NCBI GenBank assembly: GCA_963970005.1
Contig: CAXAMN010029027.1
Location: 1,347,371-1,411,370, forward strand
Direction of reading: 5' to 3'
DNA length: 64,000 nucleotides
From: Durusdinium trenchii
Lineage: Eukaryota; Sar; Dinophyceae; Suessiales; Symbiodiniaceae
The position numbers and the translations under genes are program-made. This document shows positions 28,801-39,700 of the stretch, piece after piece. The notes under the pieces are model-generated. The model did no database searches, was not told the origin of the DNA, and saw only the letters and a program-made list of their open reading frames with translations. The first letter of the stretch is position 1. The number at the start of each line of letters is the position of its first letter.

Positions 28801-30773
28801 TGCTGACCGGAGAAGCTAAGCAGCACAGCACAAAGATACTTCACCATTGGTTGACAGTCAGATTTTGTCATGTTTGTTGACAACCCTAAACTAACAAAGG
28901 TTCCTAAGTAGACAGAAAAGTCGATCCCGACGAAACATGTATTGGAACCCATTTCTATCTATTTGGGGACAACTAAAATTAACCATCCACGATTGCTTCC
29001 TTCACGCTCCATGAGTGAGGATTGCTTGTGACTCTTGCGGTTTCGGAGAGGCAGATATGATCCGATCCAATGCTTTATTCCGATCCAGAATACCATATGT
29101 TACGTTGTTTGCAGTGCAGAAGTCCATTGCTAACTCTCAACAGAATTCTGTACTTGAGGATTCCACACTTAATGGACAGACCGTGTGCCATCAAAACAAA
29201 CGGAGGGCAAACATGGGCAGGTCAAAACAAGCCGTGTGTCATTCCAAAGATCGCCCTCAAATCCGAATCCTTGGGACCGAAGACACCGAGGTCCGAGTTG
29301 TCTCGAGACGCCGGGGACCGACTCCAAGAAGCTCATGCACTGCTTCACCTCAGTGAGGCGCGAAAACGTCCAAGACCGCGCCGGTAGGAAGACGCTACAA
29401 GGAAAACGTCCTCCCACACGCGAGAGCAGCCGGAGAGCATGCAAAGGTTGGAAAACATATGAGTGTGTATTTATATCGGGAGAGCTCTCAGTGCGACGGT
29501 GCGACTTTTGGAGTAAGAGAAGGGAATTAGACCTATGACTCAAACCCATTGGGAACAGCAGGGGGCGTTCCTATTGAATCACCCTAATATGAATGGTCTT
29601 GTTTTTGGTTGCCCTGCTGGATGTGCAGGCCGGGCGGCAATGTGTCCTGTCGCTTGGCACCAAATACGTGCTTCCTCGATTGGTCCGGCATGCCGTGCTT
29701 CCTCAAGTTGTTCCAGGCTTTGACGTACTCGTAACTCATACGTAAAACTTGAGTCAAAGAAAGTTATTGATTCGATTAATTACTATGTCAGAAAGTGAGG
29801 ATAGAGTGTGTGTGTTGACAAAACTGCAACGATGACATACCGATTCTGGATTTCTTGGATCAACGATCAACCAAGGACCGACCGACCTTCTTGTTCAAAT
29901 GGCACTTCCATTCACCTTCGATCCTCAGGGGTATACAAGCCATGTCTGAGGTGAGGATACAATAAGATGATGGACAAACACATACATGGAAAACAAAGTG
30001 CAGTGAATTCCATGAAAAATTGCCTCTCATTGACTGAGGTCGCTGTCTAACCAAAACTCGAGGTTGTGCAATCAAGCCGCTGTGCCTGCGATGCAGGCGG
30101 GGCCCCTTTCTTTTCGGCAAGCTGTGAATTAAGACCTTTGGCAAAGGGATAAAGTATTCTACACGTGCGCAGGCCATACGTCGGGTTCTCCCAAAGCTGC
30201 TATAGCTACTTTCTTTATTTAAAAACAAAAATCAAAGCACGGTTCTTGCGTCTTTCCATCAAAGTAGGGCAGGGGGGGCGGGGCGTTGAAAAAATGGTGC
30301 GCTGTTTCTTTTCCAGGTTCCTGCCTGGTCCAGATCGCTCAACCCAAAGTAGGAGCTGCTCCCAATTCCCAACGCCAGCGGGTGCACCATTTGTTCAACG
30401 GGTGGACTGCATCAAAGTAGGGCCGCTGGGTTCGCGTCACCACCCAGCCCACCACCGCGTTGCCCGGACTGGCCCTTTTGATTGTTTTGGACACATGTTC
30501 AGTGGCACGCGCCGTAGCTTCCTGGCCGCTGCGCTTCCTTGCTGCGCCGGCGCCGGACGCGGTCCAAAGAGGCCAATGTGTCAACCAGTGACTGCCCCCG
30601 GAAAGCTGGCAAAGTGCGCTTTGATTTCTGTAGGCAATGCAAGCTGTAGGCAAAAACGTCGAACCTGGCATACGTGTGTAGGAGTATAATTAATATGCAT
30701 TTGTGCGCGCGGGCGGCGGGAGGATTGATGGTTTGAGATCGATCGAGACTGAGCGGCTTAGGCCGCTCGTGAT
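25851..30773. other. Stretch without recognisable genes
   Basis: No frame here looks like a protein I can support. It holds an 18-bp perfect palindrome at 28467-28484 (AGCTACTAATTAGTAGCT) followed by related TTACTACTAGTAAC words, and short AT-rich tracts near 26,830-26,890 and 28,720. It may be intronic or intergenic. Confidence 0.45.
30751..30768. repeat. GAGCGGC/GCCGCTC hairpin
   Basis: A perfect 7-bp stem with a TTAG loop, akin to the GCGGC hairpins of the first 8 kb. It lies just before a candidate exon at 30774. Confidence 0.75.
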
Positions 30774-30947
30774 GCACTGACCATTGCTGAGCACTTCGAT
30801 GAAGATGTGCTCCGAGCGCATGCCCACTTGCGGCTAGCAGATCTCCAAGCTGGGCGGCCTAAGGGGCGGACCATTTTGGACCTTGACTTGGACCCATCAC
30901 AGCTCTTTGGCGGCTTCTTTTCTTTTTGGTCAGGGGATGTTGAATAA
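30774..30947 (+). CDS. Candidate exon without a start codon
   Basis: A 57-codon open stretch with protein-like composition: ALTIAEHFDEDVLRAHAHL, then GRPKGRTILDLDLD and an aromatic end before TAA. There is no ATG; a TGA lies in frame four codons upstream of the start given. It may be a terminal exon reached by splicing. The family is not recognised. Confidence 0.3.
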   Translation, partial: ALTIAEHFDEDVLRAHAHLRLADLQAGRPKGRTILDLDLDPSQLFGGFFSFWSGDVE

Positions 30948-30991
30948 GAATAGTTGTTCTTCACAGCAAGCTGGGATCATGATTGACATCC

Positions 30992-31091
30992 ATGGAGAGT
31001 AAGAATGTCCTGCAGGTTCTCTCTGAGACGCTCTTGGAGGCTGCAATCAGCAATGCGTCCCAGGCTCATGGGAGTCTTTTCAACCAAGCAG
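30992..31091 (+). CDS. Candidate exon with a strong donor
   Basis: From ATG 30992 the frame reads MESKNVLQVLSETLLEAAI and ends NQA at CAAGCAG|GTCAGTG, a good splice donor at 31091/31092. After the donor the frame meets a stop within two codons. It may be the first coding exon of an otherwise undetected plus-strand gene. No function is assigned. Confidence 0.35.
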
Positions 31092-34000
31092 GTCAGTGAT
31101 TCACTATTGGGTGCGTAATGGTGCGCATTAAGCCTTAAACCGCCCAAACACCCCAAAGAAAGAAGGAACATAGACCAGTCTACCCATTGGTTGGGGATTT
31201 CCCGATAAAGAAATTAATACACACATATATAATACACATATATCACCCATTTCCTTCATACATCCTCCAAATCAAAGGCTTTGAACTCCGGTGGGGTCTC
31301 GACAAAACTTGGATGATCCGACCCCACCCGATTGGATTGCTTGACAAAAGCATTGCCTCCGCGTGTGGGAGGTTTCCATGGAAAATGACACACGTGTCAT
31401 GATTTTTTCATGCTTTCCATTTTCTCATCGTTTCGTTGCCTGCCCTTTTTTCAAGTATCAACCGGTTTTGGCCAGTTATGTCATGGTTTTACAATGTTTT
31501 TTTGTGTCCTTTTCCTGTTGATCTAACCCTGCTCGAAGTGTCGCAGAGCACTTGCCCATCAAAACTGCTCCCCGCATGGACTCCGTGACACTTTCTCAGG
31601 CTGCGGAACTCTTCGTGGAGGCCACGAAACGTGGAGATTACGCCTACAGCAAGGACGTGCTCCTCGCTTACGCCTACAGCAAGGAAGTGCCCCTTGGCGC
31701 GAACAAAAGCCATAGACCACATTGAGCTGATTTCGCAAGGCTTCGCCATGTTGTTAGCTGCGCGATGTGAGTTCCATTCATGCTTTTAGCCCTGAATATT
31801 CTGACATGTTGGGAGATGACGTCGGGTGTTCGCTCAGACCAGTCCGTTTCAAACTGTTTTTGGACAACCGGAGACTGTTTCCGACAGGAAACTAGGAAAC
31901 AGCATGAAACAATTTTCGTGTCATGCATGAAAAAATATGAATGTTGCATGTTCCAACAATTCTTTTGGAACCATCTTATTTGAGACGAACAGTTCTGATG
32001 GTTTCATGCTCTCATTTGAGGCAAGGAATGGCAACATACCGTTGGCAGCATCGCACGAAGGCTGTTCCCTCAGTTTGAATCGGCACCAGCCTCCCCGTTG
32101 AAGAGCCAAAGCACCTCGTTTCACGTGTCTGGCCGAAGCACCTTAAAGTTGAGGACCTTGACAAGTTTGTCAGCATGGTTCACCAATGTTCACCTTCTCC
32201 AAATGTTTGAGGCATCTGCGGAACAGGCTGAAGAAGCTGCGCACGAGGCTAAAGTTGCCTTGGAACAGGCTAAAGCAGCTTATGAACAGGCCGGTTTCAG
32301 TCAGTCACCCCCATGCTTGAAGGATTCAGTCGACCATGTCATTTCTCAATGTCGTGTATGTTGTCATACAACTTCATGCAACTTATGCAACCAGAGGCTT
32401 TCAAGGAGACCAGATTTGGAGGTGTTGCATTCCTTCCTTTTCTCGCGACAACACTTGGCGCATTGTGCAAGGTTGACAGAACTAGAGAACTTGCAAGGTT
32501 GACAGAATATGCCAACAGAGGTTGAAGAACCTTATAGACTATCCCAGTTCGGTACCCCAGAATGGTCCCATTATAAGGTCACTTATATAACCTCTCTTGG
32601 TGCTTCTTAAAGAGCTCGTTGCGGATTGCCAAACACGAGCTCACTTTGTTGATAGCTCGGTGAGACCTCGGTCGTCACGGTCACGAGCGAGCTGCGCTGT
32701 CACGCTGTCGTCAGGCGGAAGTCTTCCAAGCGAGCCATGCCCTTAGCTCTACGGGACCGAGTGATGTCCAGAGCATTGGGAGTCCTTGGAAACAAAGTCA
32801 TGCTCGGAAGAACAGGCATGTAAGGCAAGGGCGATGGAAACAAGAACTCATTGTTTACCTTCCTGATTCGAGAAAAAAGAGACTCGGGATGCTCCCACTA
32901 TTTCAGTGCAGGGTCTCAAAAAATCCCTGCAGATGCCAACACCACAGTTCGGTTTCATTTATGCAGCATGGCATGGTGCTTTTTCGCTTTCATCGATCCA
33001 CTTCGCCGCGTGTCCGACTTCGCGCAAGACCCGACTTCGCGCCCGCCGCGAGGCCGCCGTTGCCAGGACTATTTGAAGGAGATGGGTATGAAGGACCCGT
33101 GACGTACGAACAAGAGCTTCTTTGGGCAAAGCAAAGCGTGGAAAGAAGGAAAACGTCCTTGTTGGATTCAACACAACCAATGGCACCATTTTAGGCAACA
33201 GTCCGAACAACACAAATCGGAGCATGTTTTTTTTCATGGTGGTTTTCCTTGCACAGCCTGCGAAGCGACCTCAGGGCGAAGCGGGCGAAGCCACCTCAGT
33301 GTCCCCTGGCGCTCAGGCGACCTCAGTGTCCCAAGAAGCGAAGATGGAGCCGAAGGCAATGGTCGGAGTCTCAGTGATGATGGCAATTGTCGGTGGCTAA
33401 TCGAATTGGTGGCAACAGGTGGGTCACCCATCGTTTTCGCAGACTGCTGCAGACGTGTGGTTTTTTGGAGCTCTGAGTTGCGAAACACACCGAAACAGGA
33501 AGATCAACTGCAGACGGGGGGTTCACCTGATTGATGGACGCGAGCCATTGATACCTTACTAGGTCGCCCAGTGTTGTTTTCGTTTGCCGCGTTCGATGTC
33601 CAGGACACCTACAAGCAATGGCAGCCAAAGATGCCTGCACCCCTTGAATCCAAGAAATTGGAGAAAAAAAACAGAGAAGTGCAGGAGAGGCGGTGGCACG
33701 GGAGGGGAAACCACATATCCACAGGCAGGTTTCAAAAACTAACAGAGGATCGTAGCTTGAAAGATTATGATGTTTTTCAGCTAATTTAAACACATATGTT
33801 TTGCAATGATTCACGTTGGAATGGGGGCCGACGTGAACCACATGGATCTTTGATAGGAAGAGGGCAGGTTGAGGAAGGCCAACATGCGTGCGGGCTTTGT
33901 GGACAGATGCCACTGCACTGAATGGTTTTCCTCGAGGCCTCAAGTTCGACACTTCTCCATCTCCAATATTGATGCTGATAGAATAGAAGCGAATCTGTTC

Positions 34001-34172
34001 AATTGTAGACTTGAATCGGTATGGCCCAGCTCTGAAAACAGTCAACATCAACATGTGCCACATTTGCTTCGGACAGAGTCATTAGAGTGGAGCCAGTATT
34101 CTCAAACATGTCCAGCCATCTCCGCGCAGGATTTCTCTAAATTTGAGGGAGAGGCCCTTGTGATGATGAAGC
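31092..34172. other. Mostly unassigned stretch
   Basis: Nothing recognised. Short plausible coding pieces are a helical Glu/Ala-rich repeat on the plus strand near 32,200-32,300 (EQAEEAAHEAKVALEQAK, ending close to a possible GTTTCAG donor) and a Ser/Ala-rich piece near 33,250-33,400. Neither is tied to a gene. Confidence 0.4.
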
Positions 34173-34851
34173 TCAAGAGCATTGTTGAGGACCTGAAATT
34201 GCCTGAAATTCTATGCATTCTATGCAGATTGGTCTTTGGACCGTTGGATTGCGATGACTTGAGGGGGGATTTCTTGAGTCGATGTGATTGGTCGAGACCG
34301 AAAACCGGTGGGATGTCTCGACCCGACGTCGACGTCGACGTGGCTCGGAGGATTTGGGCGGCGATGAGGGGATAGAGATGGATGACCCGTTCATGAGTGC
34401 CGGATTGAACAGCAGGCGGCTCGGGCGGGTTGGGCAATACATTGTCCGGTGGAGCGGGCCCTTCCACCAAGTGCTTGGATTGGTCACGCACTGTTTTCGC
34501 TCGAATTCAGCATGGTTCACGATGGCTTCGGTCAGTTGGTCCGTGGTCCATACCCCTTTTGGGACACGACGTGTCATGCCCACCGACTGGAACACACCAC
34601 TGAGATCGGATGCTGCGACGACTTTGCCTTTGCTGCTAGAGCATTCATCGTCACTGCTGAGTTCGGCCATCATTTTGCTGCGGGGGTTGCTACGGCTACG
34701 AGTCCTGCATGTTTTGTTCTGCCTCTTCTTTGGCACGCTTGGCCTCTAAAGCGGCCATCATTGCTTCTAGCTTCTCAGCACGGGCACCGAGAGGCTTCCA
34801 GCCACCAGGGCGGCCTTCCCCCGAGCCTTTGCCATTGGTAGTAGCACCCAT
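34173..34851 (-). pseudogene. Frame-broken remnant of an unrecognised basic protein
   Basis: From ATG 34851 the frame encodes MGATTNGKGSGEGRPGGWKP followed by a Lys/Glu/Ala helix (KLEAMMAALEAKRAKEEAEQ) and stops. From near 34,700 another frame continues with protein-like sequence (KMMAELSSDDECSSSKGKVV, then GVWTTDQLTEAIVNHAEFE). The two overlap around RAKEEAEQN, so a one-nucleotide change would join them. Beyond about 34,400 the second frame becomes low complexity. It resembles the N-terminal region of a repeated gene or a Gag-like protein, but I cannot name it. Confidence 0.4.
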
Positions 34852-36026
34852 ATTGAGACAAGGGAAAGTCAGTCTACAAACTCAACCCCAAACTAGTTTT
34901 TCGAGCCCGCAGTGCTAGATTAACACCAGGGAGGTGCTTAAGTCGGCTATAACATCTCTGGATGTGTGTTCACAGGATATCCCAAAGACCTGGCATACTT
35001 GGCAGAATCAACAACAGCGGAATATGCAGTAGGGACACCAAACAAACGAAGCGCAACGAGGGCTGCCGTGCAGCTGAGAAGTGAATTGGAGCAAGCCTTT
35101 GGCCCAGAGACTTGGACAGGATCGACGCACGGCCGTGCGTTCGCCGGAAGAAGATCGACCTGTGTATCGGTCCCAAAGAGATGAACCGTGGCACAGGTTT
35201 AAGATTTTAAGTGGGGATCTACGAACTTCTATCTATGACCATCCTGGACAAATAGACCATCCAGACGGTCTATGACAGAAGGTCTACATAGACTTCGGAG
35301 TTTTTTGGGGGTCTATGTACCGTCCTGGACATGGGTGTCCTGCCTGGGAGGCGTCCAGCCGGTTGGACACCGTAGCATTGGAGCGACATGGTCCGACCGT
35401 AAGAATGAATGGGACCGGACTGTAGCATTGGAGCGACCGCACAGGAGAGGTATCCAGCTCTTCCCTAATTGGAATCACGAAGCTGTTCGAAGCAACCCTA
35501 AAGCTTTTGTATGTTTTTTTTCCCCATCCGTTAAGTGGCTTTGACCCAGCTTGCCCTTGATCGTTCGATGCCTCCTTTTTACTGGTAGATACTGTTTGCT
35601 GTTATTTGTAGTGAAAAACCACACATGAAATACTGCAGTGTACCCTTCCGCTCCACGCCAAACCCACCAGTCTGGGTGCCGTATCCACGAAAACTGAACA
35701 GGCCATGGACGACCTGAAAACGATCGCTTTTGGTAATGCTTGGGCATACATGGCTCACTTCTGGTGGGCATGACCTTGATCAAACAATGCGCACGAGAGC
35801 ATTTCGCTGGGCCAGCTGAGTCCAGCGGAGCAAATGCTTGGGGAAGGATGGTACTGGGCTGGTCAAAGCAGCCGTCGCTGCCCTAAGGAGATTCAGTATC
35901 CTTCAACCTTGGCGTTCGACCATCCGAACATCAGGCAAGAAGCTCGGTGAGTGCTGATCCAATTATATACTAGATATTTACCAGGCTACCGCCTGCAGCC
36001 GCCGACCCCCAAGGGATAGAACCTTA

Positions 36027-36081
36027 GCGCTAGCCTTGCTCTATGTTAGCCTTAGCCTCAAGCCTTAGCCTTAGCCTTAAG
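36027..36081. repeat. Array of GCCTTA-type hexamers
   Basis: Irregular repeats of AGCCTT/GCCTTA. The reverse complement (TAAGGC) forms a second array at 36504-36580, so the two could pair around the 420 bp between them. Confidence 0.75.
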
Positions 36082-36086
36082 AGTGC

Positions 36087-36199
36087 AGACCCAACCCAGC
36101 ACCACCAAAGCAGGTACCCAAAAAGTCGACTTTTTGGGTACCTCCCAGGTTTACCAATTTAGACCCAACCCAGCACCACCAAAGCAGGTACCCAAAAAG
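36087..36199. repeat. 39-bp direct repeat enclosing a 30-bp palindrome
   Basis: The 39-bp segment beginning AGACCCAACCCAGC occurs at 36087-36125 and 36161-36199. The end of the first copy forms one arm of a perfect 30-bp palindrome at 36113-36142 (arms GGTACCCAAAAAGTC and its complement). Confidence 0.9.
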
Positions 36200-36503
36200 A
36201 CAAAGCCTAGAGCATTCCTAGGAAAATGCCAGAAAAGCCTTTGAAAATCTCATAAGCCAACAGAAAACGTGACAAAATCTACGAAAAAGCAAGGGCATTG
36301 GCCGGGACCATGCCGCGACCAGCCCGGGACTCGAGCCCAGGACCATTTTGGACCGTGCTTATTTTCCCGCGCGGGTCGAGAGGGTGCCCCAAGATGTAAA
36401 TCAATTGGGATGGCAGAGTCTTGGACAATTCCCGGGTCGCTCAGGTCGCTTTCCGGGCGGGATTTCGTGACTGCAACAAGGGTCCGGAGGGGTAGGGGAG
36501 GTA

Positions 36504-36580
36504 AGGTCTAGGTCTAGGTCTAAGGCTAAGGACTAGGTCTAAGGTCTAAGGCTAAGGCTTAGGCTTAAGGCTAAGGCTAA
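36504..36580. repeat. Array of TAAGGC/TAGGTC-type hexamers
   Basis: Irregular repeats of TAAGGC, TAGGTC and TTAGGC-like words, in inverted orientation to 36027-36081. Confidence 0.8.
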
Positions 36581-36639
36581 CATCGACAGTCACGCCTCAC
36601 CCCACGGTGTGGGGTCGGCGGATTACAACGTAGTAACTA

Positions 36640-36760
36640 GTAGCAAATAGCCGCTACTATAGTAGCTTCTTGTTACTAGTAGTAATGCACTTGTTACTAG
36701 TACTAGTAATGCACTTGTTACTAGTACTAGTAATGCACTTGTTACTAGTAGCGATGCACT
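36640..36760. repeat. 24-bp minisatellite with ACTAGT palindromes
   Basis: About three to four units of TTGTTACTAGTACTAGTAATGCAC, the first and last shortened. Each unit contains nested ACTAGT/GTTACTAGTA palindromes. Related words occur near 28,490-28,520. Confidence 0.85.
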
Positions 36761-39700
36761 TGTAACTCTATTTGCCCCTGTCAGACTTGTCAGAAGGTTA
36801 GCTGGTCTTATCTTGATGCTGACGTTTTTTAATTATTACACATCACTTCCGGTATATACGACGTTATGTTTCACCACCTCAACAGCCAGGTCCATGTCCT
36901 CCTGGTTGAGCCAGCATATTCCAGGATGAGCACCTCGGCCACGTCCTCACACGCATGGGAATCAACGAACTTCAGAGGTTACCATGAAGTCCGAGACATA
37001 CCAGCGGGTATTGCCGCAGGTTACGCGCGCCATTCGATGTTTTGATACTTCCACTCCTCAGCTCAAAGCGCTATGGTGAGCTTTGGTTTGGGTCAAACAT
37101 CTAGAACCACTCAGGTTTCGTCTCCTGTCCTCTCCAACGATGCCTTTCGACCCTTCGATGCCGAGACCCCGAGACCCGGCGCCGCGCCGGGGGGTTCTCG
37201 CGCCAGTCCCAAGTCAGACAATCCCTGCTTGCAGATGTGCCAAAGCAAAGCTTCCAGTCAAAAGCCCAGATTGCATGGATTGTTTGAAGCTGTACAAAGC
37301 GATCTCGTTTGTTCAGAGAAGAGAAAAGGCCCGCCCTTTTTTCAGGAGTTTGGGGGTTCTGTATGCTTCTCTATGGTTCGATGTGCGCACTGTGCATGTG
37401 TTTTCTGTGAGGATTTTTTGCAGGACCTCGGCGGTTGTCACACAGGATAGCCATGCAGATTGCAGAACGAGTCACGACGCGTGCCGTTGTTTTGGTGAAG
37501 TCGTTGGTGTCCACTAACGTCCTTCAGCACCACCAAGCTATCGATCAGGATAGCGAACGGGTCATCCTGGGTCTTTGGGTCGACGCCTTCGGTCCAAACG
37601 GAACGGGTTGGGCGTTGGACATGTAGGGATGTTCCATGAAATGGGAAAACGAATCCATTGAGTTAGAAGAAGCAACTTAGCCTTGTGTACCAGCAACCAC
37701 CGGACCCATCGTTTGGCACCGTGCCCCATTCCGCGGACGGAGTGCCGACCGGAGTGCCGTGCAGGAATGAGACCGCCGATTTGCAGCAATCGGTTCCAGC
37801 GATTTGGGATTACACGCTGGGGTACCTCAGCAACGCCCCGAGCGTACGAGCACGCTGGTGTGAACGACCGGTGGGGTTCCGGCGACGAAGGTTCGGCGTC
37901 TTTCCGAGTCGTGGAGATCCACAAGGAGTTGTTAGATTCGATGGTCAGATTCTGATCGTACTCTTCCTTGTGTTTGTGTTTGTCATCCAGATGCTTGGAC
38001 CAATGATGGGAGCAAGGTGTTCAGGCGTTTTTCTTGCCAGGACAGATGCGAGGAAGACAGGAAGACAAACAATCAAGAGAACTTGGAATAGCCTTTGCAG
38101 TTGCCCACAGCCCTCACATGCCCCTATTCAAGACAGAGAACCCATGCGTTCATATTCCGCTCAAGTGGCAAATGCCAAGCGGGTGCATCATACCACACGT
38201 AGTGAGACAGCGACTTGAAAATGTCAATTGAAGTTTCAGTGCACTGTTCTGGCCACATGATTTGATCAACAGCAACCCAAATCTCTTCATTTGCGCAGCA
38301 ATCTCGGACTTTGTATGCCTTTGTCTAAGTGGCAATGAATGTGCACACATCAGACGTGGCAATCAAACTAGCCGCACTAGCCTTTGTTTCTTGGGACCGA
38401 GGCCCAAAAGCAACTTTCAGATCTCCGTGACCATCGAAGTTCCGCCGCAGCTGGTCTACTATGTCCCGATGGCATCGGAGGCGACACACAAAAAGAACCA
38501 TCACCAAATTCCAAAGAACTGAACCTTCGGAGGCGCGAGTCGTATCGAGTCGTTTGGAGAAGAGCTTGAAAGCTCTCCCCTTTCGCGTTGTTTGGAGTTC
38601 CTGTGATGAGAGCTCCCCTTTCACCTCAGCCAGGGCCAAGTCCAGGGCCATTATAGATTATAGACAGGAGAAATGGCAGGGTGTGAAAACATGCAGAGAT
38701 TTGGTCCACTTTCTTCCACGGGTTGACCAAATTGTTTGCTCAAAGGCCCTCAGGATCTCCGAAAAGAGAAAAAACACTACAGTGTCACTACAGAATGGAT
38801 GGCCTGATGGCCACTATACAGTGACTTCAGAGTAGATGGCACAATTGGCAAGTTAGGTGGTTTGTAAGGACCCCCAGGTCTTGTGCCAAGACATCTTCGG
38901 GGTTTGTGCCATCTACTCTGAACCCACAGGTCTTTTGACGTCCGGATTGTGACGTCACCGGTGAAGCTTACCAAGCCGTGCCTTTTGGGTCGAGGGTCGA
39001 CTTAGGAGCGAAGGACGAGCGGTCGACCGACCACATGCCAAATATGTTGCATCTCACGGTGTTTCAATGGTTTTCTTGATTGTGCTGAAGTTGCCCAAGC
39101 AAGACTAACCCCCCATCCTTCCCTTCGCCGCTGCAGACAGCCGCCGCTTCCGACTTCCATCCGTCCATTCGCTTCCGGTCTTCCGGCCGCTCCGACCTCC
39201 ACGCGGTTCCTGGGAGGTCTTGAAATTCGCTTGGATGCAATTCCTGGCCTTTCTCATTCCAACTTGGGTCTTCTTGGAATGGTTCAAGGCAGGACGGACC
39301 TTGGCCAGGAAACGCGTAGAGGTTCGTTGGAGGATGGAACACACATGTTGACAAGGCGCCGAGCTTTTTTTCGGAGAATTCCGTTAAGTCCTTCCGGACA
39401 GTGCGGTAGAAGAAACTCAGATCAGGATGGTTTGCGAAGACAGACCAAATTCTTCCAGCCATGGATGACACCCAATTTTGTAAACAAAACATCTATCACA
39501 GGTGCCTTAGACTTAGTACAGGCTCGTCCCGTGTGTGAGAGAGAGAGAGAATGGCCTTGGACCTTGGACCGGCGCAGCCAACTAGCCGCTTCCCAGTACA
39601 GCGCTGAATAAGCAAGACAGCAACACATAGCAACACTGCGAATGCGCAGAGGAAGCTGCAGGCGCCTTTAGTTGGGGTGCTATACTTGGAGGCGCCCAAG

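Noticed and set aside
36027..36580. Possible telomere-like repeats
   Set aside because: The units are mostly TAAGGC and TAGGTC, irregular, and not the TTTAGGG type expected for dinoflagellates.
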